From Prorocentrum cordatum (taxonomy: Eukaryota; Sar; Dinophyceae; Prorocentrales; Prorocentraceae), in NCBI GenBank assembly GCA_963575745.1, contig CAUYUJ010000161.1, positions 47,501-111,500 on the forward strand: a stretch of 64,000 nt of DNA, written 5' to 3'. Position numbers and translations under genes: made by a program. How positions within the stretch are numbered: the stretch's first letter is position 1; each line of letters opens with the position of its first letter. Below, one piece after another: positions 12,111-22,689 of this stretch. The notes under the pieces are model-generated. The model ran no database searches. It saw only the letters and a list, made by a program, of their open reading frames with translations, and had not been told where the DNA came from.

Positions 12111-13615
12111 GAGGAGGAGGAGGAGGAGGAGGAGGAGGAGGAGGAGGAGGAGTGGGAGGATACGGAGCAGGATCTGGAGGAGGAGGACGACGATGAGGAC
12201 TAGGAGGACGAGGACGAGGAGGAGGAGGAATCAGACGACGAACAATCAGACGACGAAACATAATAGCTATACGACTAATACAGCATCGAAGCATAAGCAA
12301 CCTATCAGTCACAAAACATTATCTAGAGAGAGAGAGAGGGACGGAGAAACAAAAGCAAAGAGAGCGCGAGGGAAAGCGAGCGAGATAGAGAGAGAGAGAG
12401 AGAGGGAGAGAAAGGGCGAGCGAGGCAGAGACAACACACATAACTATGGAGAGGGTGAGGCGGGGGAGGAGGACGAGGAAGAGGAGGAATAGGAGGACGA
12501 GGATGATGATGCGGAGGAGGCGGAATGAGAGACGGATACTGAGGAGCAGGAGGACGAGGACGAGGACGAGGACGCGGACGAGGACGAGGACGAGGACGGA
12601 CGAGGACGAGGAGGAGGAGGAGGATGAGGAGGAGAGAGGAGGAGGAGGAGGAGGAGGAGGGAGGAGGAAGAGGAGAGGAACAGTGCGAAGGGGAGGGGAT
12701 GTGAGGAGGGGGGAGGAGGAGGAGGAGGAGGAGGAGGAGGAGGAGGGAGGAGGAGGAGGAGGACGAGGAGGAGGGGAGGAGGAGGAGGCGGAGGAGGAGA
12801 GGAGGAGAGGAGGAGGAGGAGGAGGAGGAGGAGGAGGAGGACGAGGAGGAGGAGGGGGGGGGAGGGGAGGGGGGGGGGAGGAGGAGGAGGCGGAAAGAGG
12901 GGGAGGGTGAGGAGGGGGGGAGAGGAGGAGGAGGAAGCAGTGAGACGAGGGACGAGGACGAGGACGGGACGAGGACGAGGACGACGAGGACGAGGAGGAG
13001 GAGGAGGAGGAGGATGATGAGGAGAGGAGGAGGAGAGGAGGCGGAGGGACGGAGGAGGAGGAGGGGAGGTAGGAGGAGGAGGAGCAGCGCGGAGGGGGGG
13101 ATGTGAGGAATGAGGATTGAGGAGGAGGAGGAGGAGGAGGAGGAAGGAGGAGGAGGAGGCGGAGGAGGAGGAGGAGGAGGCAGGAGGAGTGAGGAGGAGG
13201 AGGAGGAGGTAGGAGGGTGGAGGAGGAGGAGGAGAGGAGGAGAGGAGGAGGAAGAGGAGGAGGAGGAGGAGGAGGAGGAGGAGAGAGGAGGGAGGGAGGG
13301 GAGGGGGAGGGGGGGGAGGAGGAGAGGAGAGGGGGAGGATGTGAGGGGGGGAGGGAGGAGGAGGAGGAGGAGGAGGAGGAGGAGGAGGAGGGAGGAGGAG
13401 GGGAGGGAGGAGGAGGAGGAGGAGGAGGAGAGGGAGGAGGGAGGAGGAGGAGGAGGAAGGAGCGTGGAGGAGGAGGAGGAGGAGGAGGAGGGAGTCGGAG
13501 GAGGAGGAGGAGGAGGAGGAGGAGGAGGAGGAGGAGGAGGAGGAGGAGGGGGGAGGAAGAGGTGGCTCGGAAGGTTTCGAGGAAAGACGAGGAGGATGAG
13601 GAGGAAGAGGAGGCG

Positions 13616-13656
<41 letters not shown>

Positions 13657-14205
13657 GGACGAGGAAGACGAGGAGGACGAGGAGGACGGGTACGAGGCGG
13701 ACGAGGAGGACGAGGAGGAGGAGGCGGAGGACGAGGGAGACGAGGAGGAGGGAAGCGCGGGGGGAAGGGGGAGAGGAGGGGAAGGAGGCGGAGGCGGAGG
13801 AGGAGGAGGAGGAGGAGGAGACGGAGGAGGATTTGGAGGAGGATGACGACGAGGAGGACTAGGATGGCAAGGACGAGGAGGAGGAACCATAATACGACTA
13901 CGAATAAAAAACATGATAGCTATAAGACTAATGAACTATCGAAGCAGAAGGAACCTACTAACAATGATACGTTGGAGGAGGAAGAGGAGGAGGAGGAGGA
14001 GGAGGAGGAGGAGGAGGAGGGGGAGGGGGAGGGGGAGGAGGAGGAGGAGAGGGGAGGGAGCCAGAGCGAGATTGACGAGGAGGGAGGAGGAGGCGGAGGA
14101 GGTGAGGGTGAGGGAGGAGGAGGAGAAGGAGGAGGAGGAGGAGGAGGCAAAGGAGGAGGAGGAGGAGGCAGAGAAGCAAGAGGAGGAGCAGGAGGACAGG
14201 AGCCA
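12111..14205 (+). repeat. ~2-kb polypurine (GGA/GAGGAC)n tract
   Basis: Almost continuous purines on the + strand: (GAG)n, (GAGGAC)n, (GA)n at 12325-12420 and long GGA blocks, with AT-richer islands of about 80 bp near 12240-12320 and 13890-13970. The similar islands (nnagctatangactaat at both) suggest the block is itself an imperfect duplication. The poly-Glu/Gly/Arg and poly-Ser/Pro frames are repeat artefacts. Confidence 0.9.
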
Positions 14206-14732
14206 CAGGAGCAGCAATGCTGTATTCAAGACGAGTGCCCAGCCAAAGGACGGCTTGGGAAAAGAGCGAGCGCCAGGGGCGGGGTGGAAACAGACCGCCT
14301 GGGGGGGAACACTAGCGTTGGAGGGGACGACATGTAAGCGCGAACGCTGAAGGGGGCTTAACCTCGAGGGGGGCAGCAGAAACTTCTCATGGCATACTAT
14401 TCGTGGTGGTTGTCTTGTATCCCAGAGTTGGGCCAGCAGCTCCTCAAGACCAGTTACGCCGCGACCGAGCTGGACGAGCTAAGCTACCGTGCTACCTTCC
14501 CGTCCCGTCCAGTGCGCATCTCGGACGATTTCATGTGAAATGCGTCGCGCGTGCGCGCCTACCGCAACAGCGCGGCAGGGCTGCGCGCAAGAGGAAGGTG
14601 GGCTGTCACGCTGTGCTGGGTTCCGTACGGATCACGAGGGGGAGGAGGAGGAGGAGGAGGAGGAGGAGGCGGAAGTGGATTTTGCGGAACGAAGTTCTGA
14701 AGAAGACAGGCGATGGAGGCGTATTTAGTTGC

Positions 14733-15281
14733 ATGAGACCTCTCATCCCTAGGAATTCCAAGTTTTCGCAGTACTTGGCGTCGGTAAAGTTGTTGACGGA
14801 TTTCGCGGGCAGGGTCACATCGTTGCCTATGGTCAAGTCGGAGCAGTTCCACGCGGGGCCTTGGCACCGATTCCTCATTGCCACTGTAGTGGTCCGATTC
14901 GTCTTGTTTGCCATGTTCATGTATCAGTTGTGGTCCCCAGTGTTACCCTCGGCGGTATTCGTCGCATTGTGGTGCTTTTACGGATATACAGACCGCATGA
15001 TGTCGACTTTCTCGGACGTAACATGCGGCGCGTTCGTGGAGATGGCCGACAGGAGGTATGTGTCCCGCTTGACGTTCATGTTCGGTTTCGGGGGGCTAGT
15101 CGTGGGCCTTGGCTTCGCTATCGCAGTCGCCTTACCAATGGTACCAGGGGAGACAGAAGTCATTGTCGTTCCTCTCCCTCCATTGCGCGGAAGTTGTGCA
15201 ACGCGAGTACCATCACATTCCCTTCCCTCGATAGTTCTGGCCATGCTTTTTGCTTGGGGGGCGTCTGACGTCTGGGACTGA
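14733..15281 (+). CDS. C-terminal part of an equilibrative nucleoside transporter-like protein
   Basis: ENT proteins carry nucleosides across membranes through 11 helices. The frame opens at 14403, but before 14733 it is repeat-derived (poly-Arg). From the ATG at 14733: VKLLTDFAGRV matches the ENT D..GR loop; WHRFLIATVVVRFVLFAMF is a helix with the conserved Arg; the helix ending in FYGYTDRMM resembles the NGY..S..M segment; MADRRYVSRLTFMFGFGGLVVGLGFAIAV matches the last helix pair with the xGxxxG pattern. Only three or four helices are present against eleven in the family, so this is a last exon or a truncated copy. Sequence after about 15160 may not be genuine coding. Confidence 0.55.
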   Translation: MRPLIPRNSKFSQYLASVKLLTDFAGRVTSLPMVKSEQFHAGPWHRFLIATVVVRFVLFAMFMYQLWSPVLPSAVFVALWCFYGYTDRMMSTFSDVTCGAFVEMADRRYVSRLTFMFGFGGLVVGLGFAIAVALPMVPGETEVIVVPLPPLRGSCATRVPSHSLPSIVLAMLFAWGASDVWD

Positions 15282-15764
15282 GGATGCACCAGGTGTCGAT
15301 GAGGGGATGGGTCTTCCGAACTTCGACAATGGAAAGCATCTCCAGGCGTGACCGAGTTCTGATTCAGGTTCGTTGTGCAACCGTCTTGCTCCTGCCCGAT
15401 GGCCAGTGTAGGGGTCCCTCGATTGTTTCGGCCAATTTTTCCCAGCGTGGCAGGGCCACATTCACAGTCGGACGGGGCCAGGACGAGGATCAATCTGTTC
15501 CAAAGCGTTCCGGGACGCTCACAGGGCGTTCCAGAACGCTCTGAGAAGGCCGCGGCGCCCGAGGCATCCTCCTGAACCGCTGGATCGCGAAGATTCTCGA
15601 CTTATCCTCGCCCGATGTTAGCCTCGTCCTGGCCTCGACTTACACAGGATCTGGAGCTTAGTGGGCCCCGGAAACGGCAGGGCCGTTTTTTCACCGATTC
15701 CATAAATTATCCTGGCGAAGGACCCAACCATATGCAATTGTGAATACTGCAATTGTGAATATCT
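15282..15764 (+). other. Spacer, no gene seen
   Basis: Mixed sequence. The only structure noted is a pair of small hairpins at about 15500-15545 built from gcgttcc...ggaacgc-type motifs. Confidence 0.5.
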
Positions 15765-17398
15765 TCTCGGTGGAGCCCCCTACGGGGCCACGAAACGTAC
15801 GAGGGGTGTGCCGAAATGGGTGTGCGGGACGCATGCGGGCACACCCACTGGGGCCTTCGGTGGAGCTCCCTATGGGGCCACGAAACGTGTGATGGGGTGG
15901 TGTGCCGAAATGGGTGTGCGGGACGCATGCGGGCGCGGGCACTGGGGCCTTCGGCGGAGCTCCCTATGGGGCCACGAAACGTGTGAGGGGTGTGCCGAAA
16001 AGGGTGTGGCTGACGCATGCGGGCGCGGGCACTGGGGCCTTCGGTGGAGCTCCCTATGGGCCACGAAACGGGTGAGGGGTGTGCCGAAAGGGGTGTGGGT
16101 GACGCATGCGGGCGCGGGCACTGGGGCCTTCGGTGGAGCTCCCTATGGAGCCACGAAACGTGTGAGGGGTGGGCCGAAATGGGCGTGGCTGACGCATGCG
16201 GGCGCGGGCACTGGGGCCTTCGGTGGAGCTCCCTATGGAGCCACGGAACGCGTGAGGGGTGTGCCGAAATGGGTGTGGGTGACGCATGCGGGCGCGGGCA
16301 CTGGGGCCTTCGGTGGAGCTCCCTATGGGCCACGAAACGTGTGAGGGGTGTGCCGAAATGGGTGTGGGTGACGCATGCGGGCGCGGGCACTGGGGCCTTC
16401 GGCGGAGCTTCTACTATGGGGCCACGAAACGTGTGAGGGGTGTGCCGAATTGTGTGTGGGTGACGCATGCAGGCGGCAGCACTGGGGCCTTCGGCGGAGC
16501 TCCTATGGGGCCACGAAACGTGTGAGGGGTGTGCCGAATTGGATGTGGGTGACGCATGCGGGCGGCAGCACTGGGGCCTTCGGTGGAGTTCCCTATGGAG
16601 CCACGAAACTTGTGAGGGGTGTGCCGAAATGGGTGTGGGTGACGCATGCGGGCGCGGGCACTGGGGCCTTCGGTGGAGCTCCCTATGGAGCCACGAAGCG
16701 TGTGAGGGGTGTGCCGAAATGGGTGTGGGTGACGCATGCGGGCGCGGGCACTGGGGCCTTCGGCGGAGCTCCCTATGGAGCCACGAAACGTGTGAGGGGT
16801 GTGCCAAATGGGTGTGCATGCGGCCGCGGGCATGGGCCTTGGTGGAGCCCCTATGGAGCCACGAAACGTTGAGGGGTGTGCCGAAATGGGTGTGCGTGAC
16901 GATGCGGGCGGCAGCCTGGGGCCTTCGGCGGAAGCCCCTATGGGGGCCACGCAACGTTGGAGGGATGGGTGCGAATGGGTGTGCGGACGTTGCGGGCGCG
17001 GGCACTTCGGTGGAGCTCCCTATGGAGCCACGAAACGTGTGAGGGGTGTGCCGAAATGGGTGTGGGTGACGCATGCGGCGCGGGCACTGGGGCCTTCGGT
17101 GGAGCTCCCTATGGAGCCACGAAACGTGTGAGGGGTGTGCCGAAATGGGTGTGGGTGACGCATGCGGGCGCGGGCACTGGGGCCTTCGGTGGAGCTCCCT
17201 ATGGAGCCACGAAACGTGTGAGGGGTGTGCCGAAATGGGTGTGGGTGACGCATGCGGGCGCGGGCACTGGGGCCTTCGGTGGAGCTCCCTATGGAGCCAC
17301 GAAACGTGTGAGGGGTGTGCCGAATTGGGTGTGCGTGACGCATGCGGGCGCGGGTATTGGGGCCTTCGGTGGAGCTCCTATGGGGCTACGAAACGCTG
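15765..17398 (+). repeat. 90-bp minisatellite array, copy 1
   Basis: About 18 units of 90 bp. Diagnostic pieces: ggtggagctccctatggag, gccacgaaacgtgtgagggg, gtgccgaaatgggtgtg, acgcatgcgggcgcgggcac. Units starting at 16141, 16231 and 16321 give the 90-bp period exactly; central units are most alike and both ends decay. Because 90 is a multiple of three, frames stay open on both strands. The same unit occurs reversed at 43662-43955 and 63145-64000. Confidence 0.95.
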
Positions 17399-17427
17399 TA
17401 CTGGGTGGGTGAAACGCAGGGAAGAGG

Positions 17428-17722
<295 letters not shown>

Positions 17723-17740
17723 GCAGGAGGGAGGGGGCAG

Positions 17741-17822
17741 CGGGAGGAGGAGGAGAAGGAGGGAACGCGGGGCACCGTCTCTTCAAAACGAGGACCCAAC
17801 ACCACAGGATGGTTGGGAAAAA
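17741..17822 (+). repeat. Conserved tail of the 90-bp composite repeat, copy 1
   Basis: Contains ggaacgcggggc, then gtctcttcaaaacgaggacc and caacaccacaggatggttgg. It matches the reverse complement of 62999-63090 with very few differences, in the same position relative to the 90-bp array. Confidence 0.85.
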
Positions 17823-17829
17823 TGTTTCT

Positions 17830-18012
17830 TGAAAATGGAAACGGCAAAAAAACGGCGACCGGAAAGGCAAAAAACGGCTCCAGGATTGGAACCGGAGCCA
17901 GAACCGGTCAAAAAACGGCGACGGAACTTGTCAAAAAACGGCGTCGGAACCGGCAAAAAAACGGCGTCGGAACCGGCAAAAAAACGGCAACACGGAACCG
18001 GTAAAAAAACAG
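17830..18012 (+). repeat. Short tandem repeat of ggcaaaaaaacggc units
   Basis: About eight degenerate ~20-bp units combining an A-run with cggaaccgg; the spacing varies. Confidence 0.75.
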
Positions 18013-18245
18013 CCCGTTTCCAGGGCCCGCTAAGCCCAAGAGGACCCCGAGATCGCCCTCAGGCGGCGCAAGAGACCACCAGGGCGGCCCCAGCGTGCCC
18101 CAGGCGAGGGAGAGAGCACGCACTGACCCTTCGAGCCCTGCGCCCTCCGATGACCCCCGAGGCGACTCGCACAGGAGCTGCAGTGTCGGAGGCCTGGAAA
18201 TTGGCACCAACACCAAGACAGGGGGCTGCCTCCACAGGGGGAAGG

Positions 18246-18335
18246 CGATCCTAGATTTTCGGTGTTGGTGGTAATAGTTCGGCCACCCTGGGAGCCAGAA
18301 TATTACCACCATCACCGAGATCGGGATCTTCTTCC
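18246..18335. repeat. Foldback element with ~33-bp arms
   Basis: cggtgttggtggtaata at 18260 pairs with tattaccaccatcaccg ending at 18317, and the arms continue outwards (gatcctagatt against gatctt-type sequence). The loop is about 20 bp. The rest of 18013-18640 shows no gene. Confidence 0.65.
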
Positions 18336-18640
18336 CTCCGTGGAGTCACACCGCCGACAAGCGGTCCCCCCTGTGACCCAAAAGGCTGCGGAGAAGACAA
18401 GGGGAACAGAGGGGGAAGTGAGACGGATGCAAGCAAGTGCGGAGGGAGGGTGCAGAGAGACTAACTACGCTTCACATTTGTGAATCCGCGTTGGTGTCAA
18501 TCTCTAGGCCTGCGACAGTGCCTGGCGTGGCCTCCGGCCCGTGGCCGGAGGCGCGCTGCGCCCGGCGGGGGTGGAGAGGGCCCCACGCGTGGCAGGCCCT
18601 GTTAACCTCGGGCGGGAGGCCGGCCGTGGCCGTGGCTGAT

Positions 18641-19014
18641 AAGTCGGGCCTGTCCCCCTACGGTAGGTTCGTGTCGTGTCGACCGGCGGCGACCCCGCCA
18701 GCGGCGTTCAACTTTGAACGCCGCGGGCGACCCAGAATCGTTCGATGTGGAACGATTTGGACGTTTCGGAAACGGCCGATCGTTCAAGGTTGAACGATCC
18801 CCGCGGTGTCAGAAACCAACGCCGAAGTCGGCACGACACGGACCTGCCGTACGGGGGCATTTCCGACGAAAAATATAAAAGGTACCCCGAAAGTAGTCCA
18901 AAAATGGTCTCGGCACTCTTTTTTTGAGTTTTTGTTCTGACCTTTTCGAGGTTTTTGTTGGGGGTGCTTTTTCTTTTTCGTCGAAAATCCCCGTGTAGGG
19001 GGACACGCCCGACA
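18641..19014 (+). mobile_element. MITE-A copy with an inserted hairpin block
   Basis: The left end aagtcgggcctgtccccct and right end agggggacacgcccgacat are inverted repeats of the MITE-A type. Between them lie a second inverted pair (ccccctacggtaggttcgtg against cacggacctgccgtacgggg), three strong hairpins and a typical MITE-A interior (tttccgacgaaaaatataaa ... tttttcgtcgaaaatcccc). It reads either as one MITE-A with an insertion or as two adjacent elements. Confidence 0.65.
18701..18799. other. Cluster of three perfect hairpins sharing a gttcaa/ttgaac core
   Basis: 18701-18724: 11-bp arms (gcggcgttcaa), 2-nt loop. 18736-18757: 8-bp arms (aatcgttc), 6-nt loop. 18778-18799: 10-bp arms (gatcgttcaa), 2-nt loop. 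A smaller cgttt/aaacg hairpin lies at 18762-18774. All arms are perfect. Confidence 0.8.
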
Positions 19015-19032
19015 TGAGCCGTGGCCTTGGTG

Positions 19033-19194
19033 AGGGGGCCCTGGGACATCTAAATAGATAGACACAAGTAACAGGATCCCCCATATTTTCCAATGTTTTC
19101 TGGGTGTTCGCCTTCCCCCCGTTTCCCATATTTTCCCATATCTTCCCGGGGGTCGACGATTCATCGTGTCTGTGTGTGTGTTTGTTTCCTCCTG
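19033..19194 (-). repeat. R150 dispersed repeat (reverse copy)
   Basis: The reverse complement reads caggaggaaacaaacacaca ... gatatgggaaaatatgggaa ... ttgtgtctatctattt ... gtcccagggccccc, matching the other R150 copies. It lies 19 bp from a MITE-A end. Confidence 0.8.
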
Positions 19195-19297
19195 ACTTGG
19201 ATCTAGATGTGGCGGGTCCTCCTCGGGCACCCGCTCGGGGGCCGCCCCCGAGCGCCGGCGGGGGTGCCATCCCCACGACTGGCGGGGTGGGGTCAAC

Positions 19298-19317
19298 CAG
19301 TGGCGAAGCGTCCTGGC
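19298..19317 (+). repeat. 20-bp motif shared with the exon end at 40511
   Basis: cagtggcgaagcgtcctggc is identical at 40511-40530, while the flanks differ. Confidence 0.6.
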
Positions 19318-19835
19318 GTGCCTATAGTTGGAGGTTGATAGATTCTACAGGCTTACGCCACATCCGCCGACCCCTTCTGTGACTGTTGCGAGGCCAGGAG
19401 TTTCTGGCCAGCGGCTTCTTGTGTGAGGGTGCGGTGTCGCGCGCGGGTGGTGGCAGATACGTAGGGGGTCCAAATGTTTGCGTGATGCCGGTGGTCTGGG
19501 GCGTGTTTTGCGAGCGCCTTGCGTGCTGTGCACCCGGGTGCGGGGTGTCCTTCTGGGAGGTCGGCCTTTCGACCCTCAACCAAGTGGAGGAGCACCGGAA
19601 GACGAAAGGAGCAAGAGTAGCGTGCAGAAGCTGCGATCAGCGAAGCATCACCGCGAAAAATGTGGCAGATGAGTCGAAACGGGTGAAGAGGCTGTTGACG
19701 TTCGCAGCGCGCACGAAGCAGTTCGCGTAGCAGCAGCACACTAGCGCCTAACAAGATTGTGAGCACGTCGCGAGGAAGAGCAAGGCTGCATGCGCGGAGT
19801 GCATTGCAGTTGGCTTGACGGCTCGCAATGCGGAA
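19318..19835 (+). other. Spacer, no gene seen
   Basis: Mixed sequence with short open frames and no recognisable domain. Confidence 0.5.
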
Positions 19836-20945
19836 GCGTCTGGGGGTCTTTGGGAGGCCTCCTGGGGGCCTCTTGGGGGCTCCTTGGGGCGTCCTGGCGG
19901 CCTCTTGGGGGCCTCTGGCGGCCTCTTGGGGCACTCTTGGGGCCCCCTGGGGCTCGCGGGGGCGGAAAGCTGGATCTTTGAATTTGTGGTTGCCCTCTTG
20001 GGCCCCTCTTGGTGCCGTCTTGGAGCCTTCTTGGGCCGTCTTGGGGACCTCTTGGGCCGTCTTGGGGCCATATTGGGCCGTCGTGGGGCCGTCTTGGGGA
20101 CCTGCTTGGGCCGTCTTGGGGCGGTTTTCGGAGCCTCTTGGGCCGCCCTGGACCGTCGGAAAACCCACGAGGCGAATTTGTAAAAACTATACGCTTCACG
20201 AAGGAAAGGAGCCAATTTTTGCGTCTAGGGACCCTCTTGGGGCGCATCTTGGAGGGCCCTTGGGGGCGTGTTGGGCCAGCTGGAGGCCATCTCGGATGTC
20301 TTCGATCGCTCTTGGACCGTGTGGGACCATGTTGAGCTCTTTGGGAAGCCACTTGGAGCGCTCCTGGAGCGCTCTTGGGGCCGTCTTCGGGGCTCTCTTG
20401 GGCCGTTTTCGGCGCCTCTTGAGCCGTCTTGGCGCCCTCTTGGGCTGTCTTGGGGCCCTCTTGGAGGCTTCTTGGACCGTCTTGGTGCGGTCTTGGGGGC
20501 CTCTTGGGCCGTCCAGGAGCGTCGGAAAGCCCAAAAGGCGAATTTGTGAAAAATGCACGTTTTACGAAGGGAACGGGCCAACTTTTTGCGTCTAGAGGCC
20601 CTCTTGGGGCGCATCTTGGATGCCTCTTGGGGCCTCTTGGGGGCATCTTGGGCCGTCTGGAGGCCGTCTTCGGTGTCTTTGATCGCTCTTGGACCGTCTG
20701 GGGCCATATTGAGCTCTCTTGGAGGCCACTCGGAGCGCTCCTGGAGCGCTCTTGGGGCCGTTTTCGGAGCCTTCTTGGGCCGTCTTGGACGCCTGTTGGC
20801 CCGTCTTGCGTCTAGGGACCCTCTTGGGACGCATCTTGGAGGCCTCTTGGGGCCTCGTGGGGACCTCTTGTGCCGTCTAGGAGGCCTCGTAGCCCGTCTT
20901 TGGGCCACCTTGGGCGTCTTGGAGCGCTCGTTTGGCGTCCCGGGG
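19836..20945 (+). repeat. Degenerate ctcttggggcc repeat with a ~368-bp higher-order unit
   Basis: About 1.1 kb of 10-12-bp gggccgtcttgg-type units. A higher-order repeat of 368 bp is seen from aggcgaatttgt near 20171 and 20538, and from gatcgctcttggaccgt near 20304 and 20672. The Trp/Gly/Leu-rich frames are repeat artefacts. Shorter stretches of the same type occur near 43165-43270, 50230-50470, 51560-51700 and 57380-57510. Confidence 0.85.
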
Positions 20946-21956
20946 CCATTTCGAGGCCACCGGAGGAGTCCTTGCAGGATTTTCGGGAGCGGATGACCCC
21001 CCCGGGGGAATCGGGGGAATCGGGGGATTTGCCCGGACCCCCCCCCCCCCCCCCTCCAAATCGACCGGACTGGGTTCCCGGGGGAGGGGTTTGGGGAGGG
21101 GGAAGATCTCACACGCCGATGAACCCCAAGGGGTCGGCGGACCTCCTACCCTGACACGTCGATTAAGGAATTTGCCGTTTTCGGTTCGCGAGAGGGCGTC
21201 AGGGCCGTCATTTTCGCGGGTCCAGGTCCGTCGGTTTCGGCCCCAAGCCGTTTTCACTAAGGGGAGGCTTACTAAAGGGAGGTTTGTCCACCGCCGACAT
21301 AGGCTTGTGGAGGACGATCAATGGAGAGGAAGCATGTTGCCAATAATGTCTTGATGTCTACAGCATGTGTTAAACATGGTTTGACCATGTGAAACACATG
21401 TTGCGAACATGTTTAGGACATGTTTCCGACATCATTAACACATTTTAAATTCAATGATCGGACTGTTAGGGTGTCCATTGTCGTGGCATCTACAACCATA
21501 GGCCTACCAAGCAGTGTTCTACGAACCATTTTTGTTGTTTCCACGAACTGCTCTTGGAACATTTCTGGCCAGAACGGTCTCGTTTTGGCACATCGGGCTC
21601 ATGTTCCAAGGACAGGGACCCAGAGATCCGATGTCGTGATTTTTTCAATACGCGGCCCCCAGAAGTCTCGACCCATTCCCCAGGACCGGTGTTTCATCCT
21701 GAGTCGTTTTTTGACGGTCCCGAGGCCCGGCGGGGGCCCCTAAGGGCAGAAATTTGCGACAAAAACTCCGTCTTGATTTTTTCAATGCGTAGGATCTCTG
21801 GGGAGGGCGGAGGGCTCGCCGCGGGGGAAGCGGGCCCTGGCGGGGAAGCGGGTGCCCCCGGGGGTCCTCCGCGCTCGGGCCCTCGGGGCCTCCCAACGGG
21901 CCCCAGAGGCCGTCGCAGAACGGCGCGGAGGCTCCTCCCGGGGGAAGGCCCCCAGG
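20946..21956 (+). other. Spacer with homopolymer runs and an acatgtt motif cluster
   Basis: No gene seen. A run of 16 C at 21038-21053, and acatgtt/aacatgt motifs repeated about six times at 21360-21430. Confidence 0.5.
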
Positions 21957-22035
21957 AGGGGAGGAGGAGGAGGAGGAGGAGGAGGAGGAGGAGGAGGAGG
22001 AGGAGGAGGAGGAGGAGGAGGAGGAGGAGGAGGAG
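21957..22035 (+). repeat. (GGA)n tract
   Basis: Pure GGA repeats. A second block lies at 22337-22401. Confidence 0.9.
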
Positions 22036-22302
22036 GTGGAGGTGGAGGAGGAGGAGGGAGAGGCGGAGGAGGAGATGTGGACCGGGACCGGGAGGCGGGC
22101 GGCGGCCGCGGTCGGCGAGGGCCAGCGGGGCTCAGGGACCCGTTTCCCTCAGGGGAAGGCCCCAGGATTCCAGGATCCAGGACCCGTTTCCCTGAGGACC
22201 CGCTTCCCCCATGCTAAAGAGAAGGGGGAGAAGGAGGGAGGCCGGGTCGCTGGCGTCGTGGTCGAAATGGGGGCAGCAGCGCGCGGAAACCCAAGCGGAG
22301 AG

Positions 22303-22323
22303 CTTGAGCCAAAACGCTTGCGG
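22303..22323 (-). other. Candidate relict spliced leader (antisense)
   Basis: The reverse complement matches the leader at 17 of 21 positions after its variable first base, including an exact ttttggctcaag run at its 3' end. As at 34108, it directly follows a CCT-rich tract when read on that strand. The four mismatches make this a candidate only. Confidence 0.3.
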
Positions 22324-22689
22324 AAGGCGAGGGGTGGGGAGGAGGAGGAGGAGGAGGAGGAGGAGGAGGAGGAGGAGGAGGAGGAGGAGGAGGAGGAGGT
22401 CCAATGTAAACCCAAGTGTCATCCACGATGTTGGAGTAACCCACCCACCAAGCTCCCTCTTCATAGGCCCCTACAACGGTTCATTTCCGTTGATGGAACT
22501 GCCTCGTTGAAAGGCACTCGTGTGATAATCCGGGGCGTCTTGACGATTCTGAATCGTGCCAGAACGCCATTCCTAGGACTTCAACACAGAGAATCAGCTT
22601 ACCTGTTGCACCCGCATCATCCGAAATCCTTCCAAAACACCATTTCTGGTACGTTGATGATGGGAATCCGCGAAACTCCTGCAAAGTTT

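Noticed and set aside
12319-13914. 531-codon Ser/Pro/Leu-rich minus-strand ORF and its + strand Glu/Gly/Arg counterparts
   Set aside because: Pure polypurine-repeat translation, with no domain and no normal composition.
15707-17074. 455-codon minus-strand ORF
   Set aside because: It is the 90-bp minisatellite read in a frame that stays open because the period is a multiple of three.
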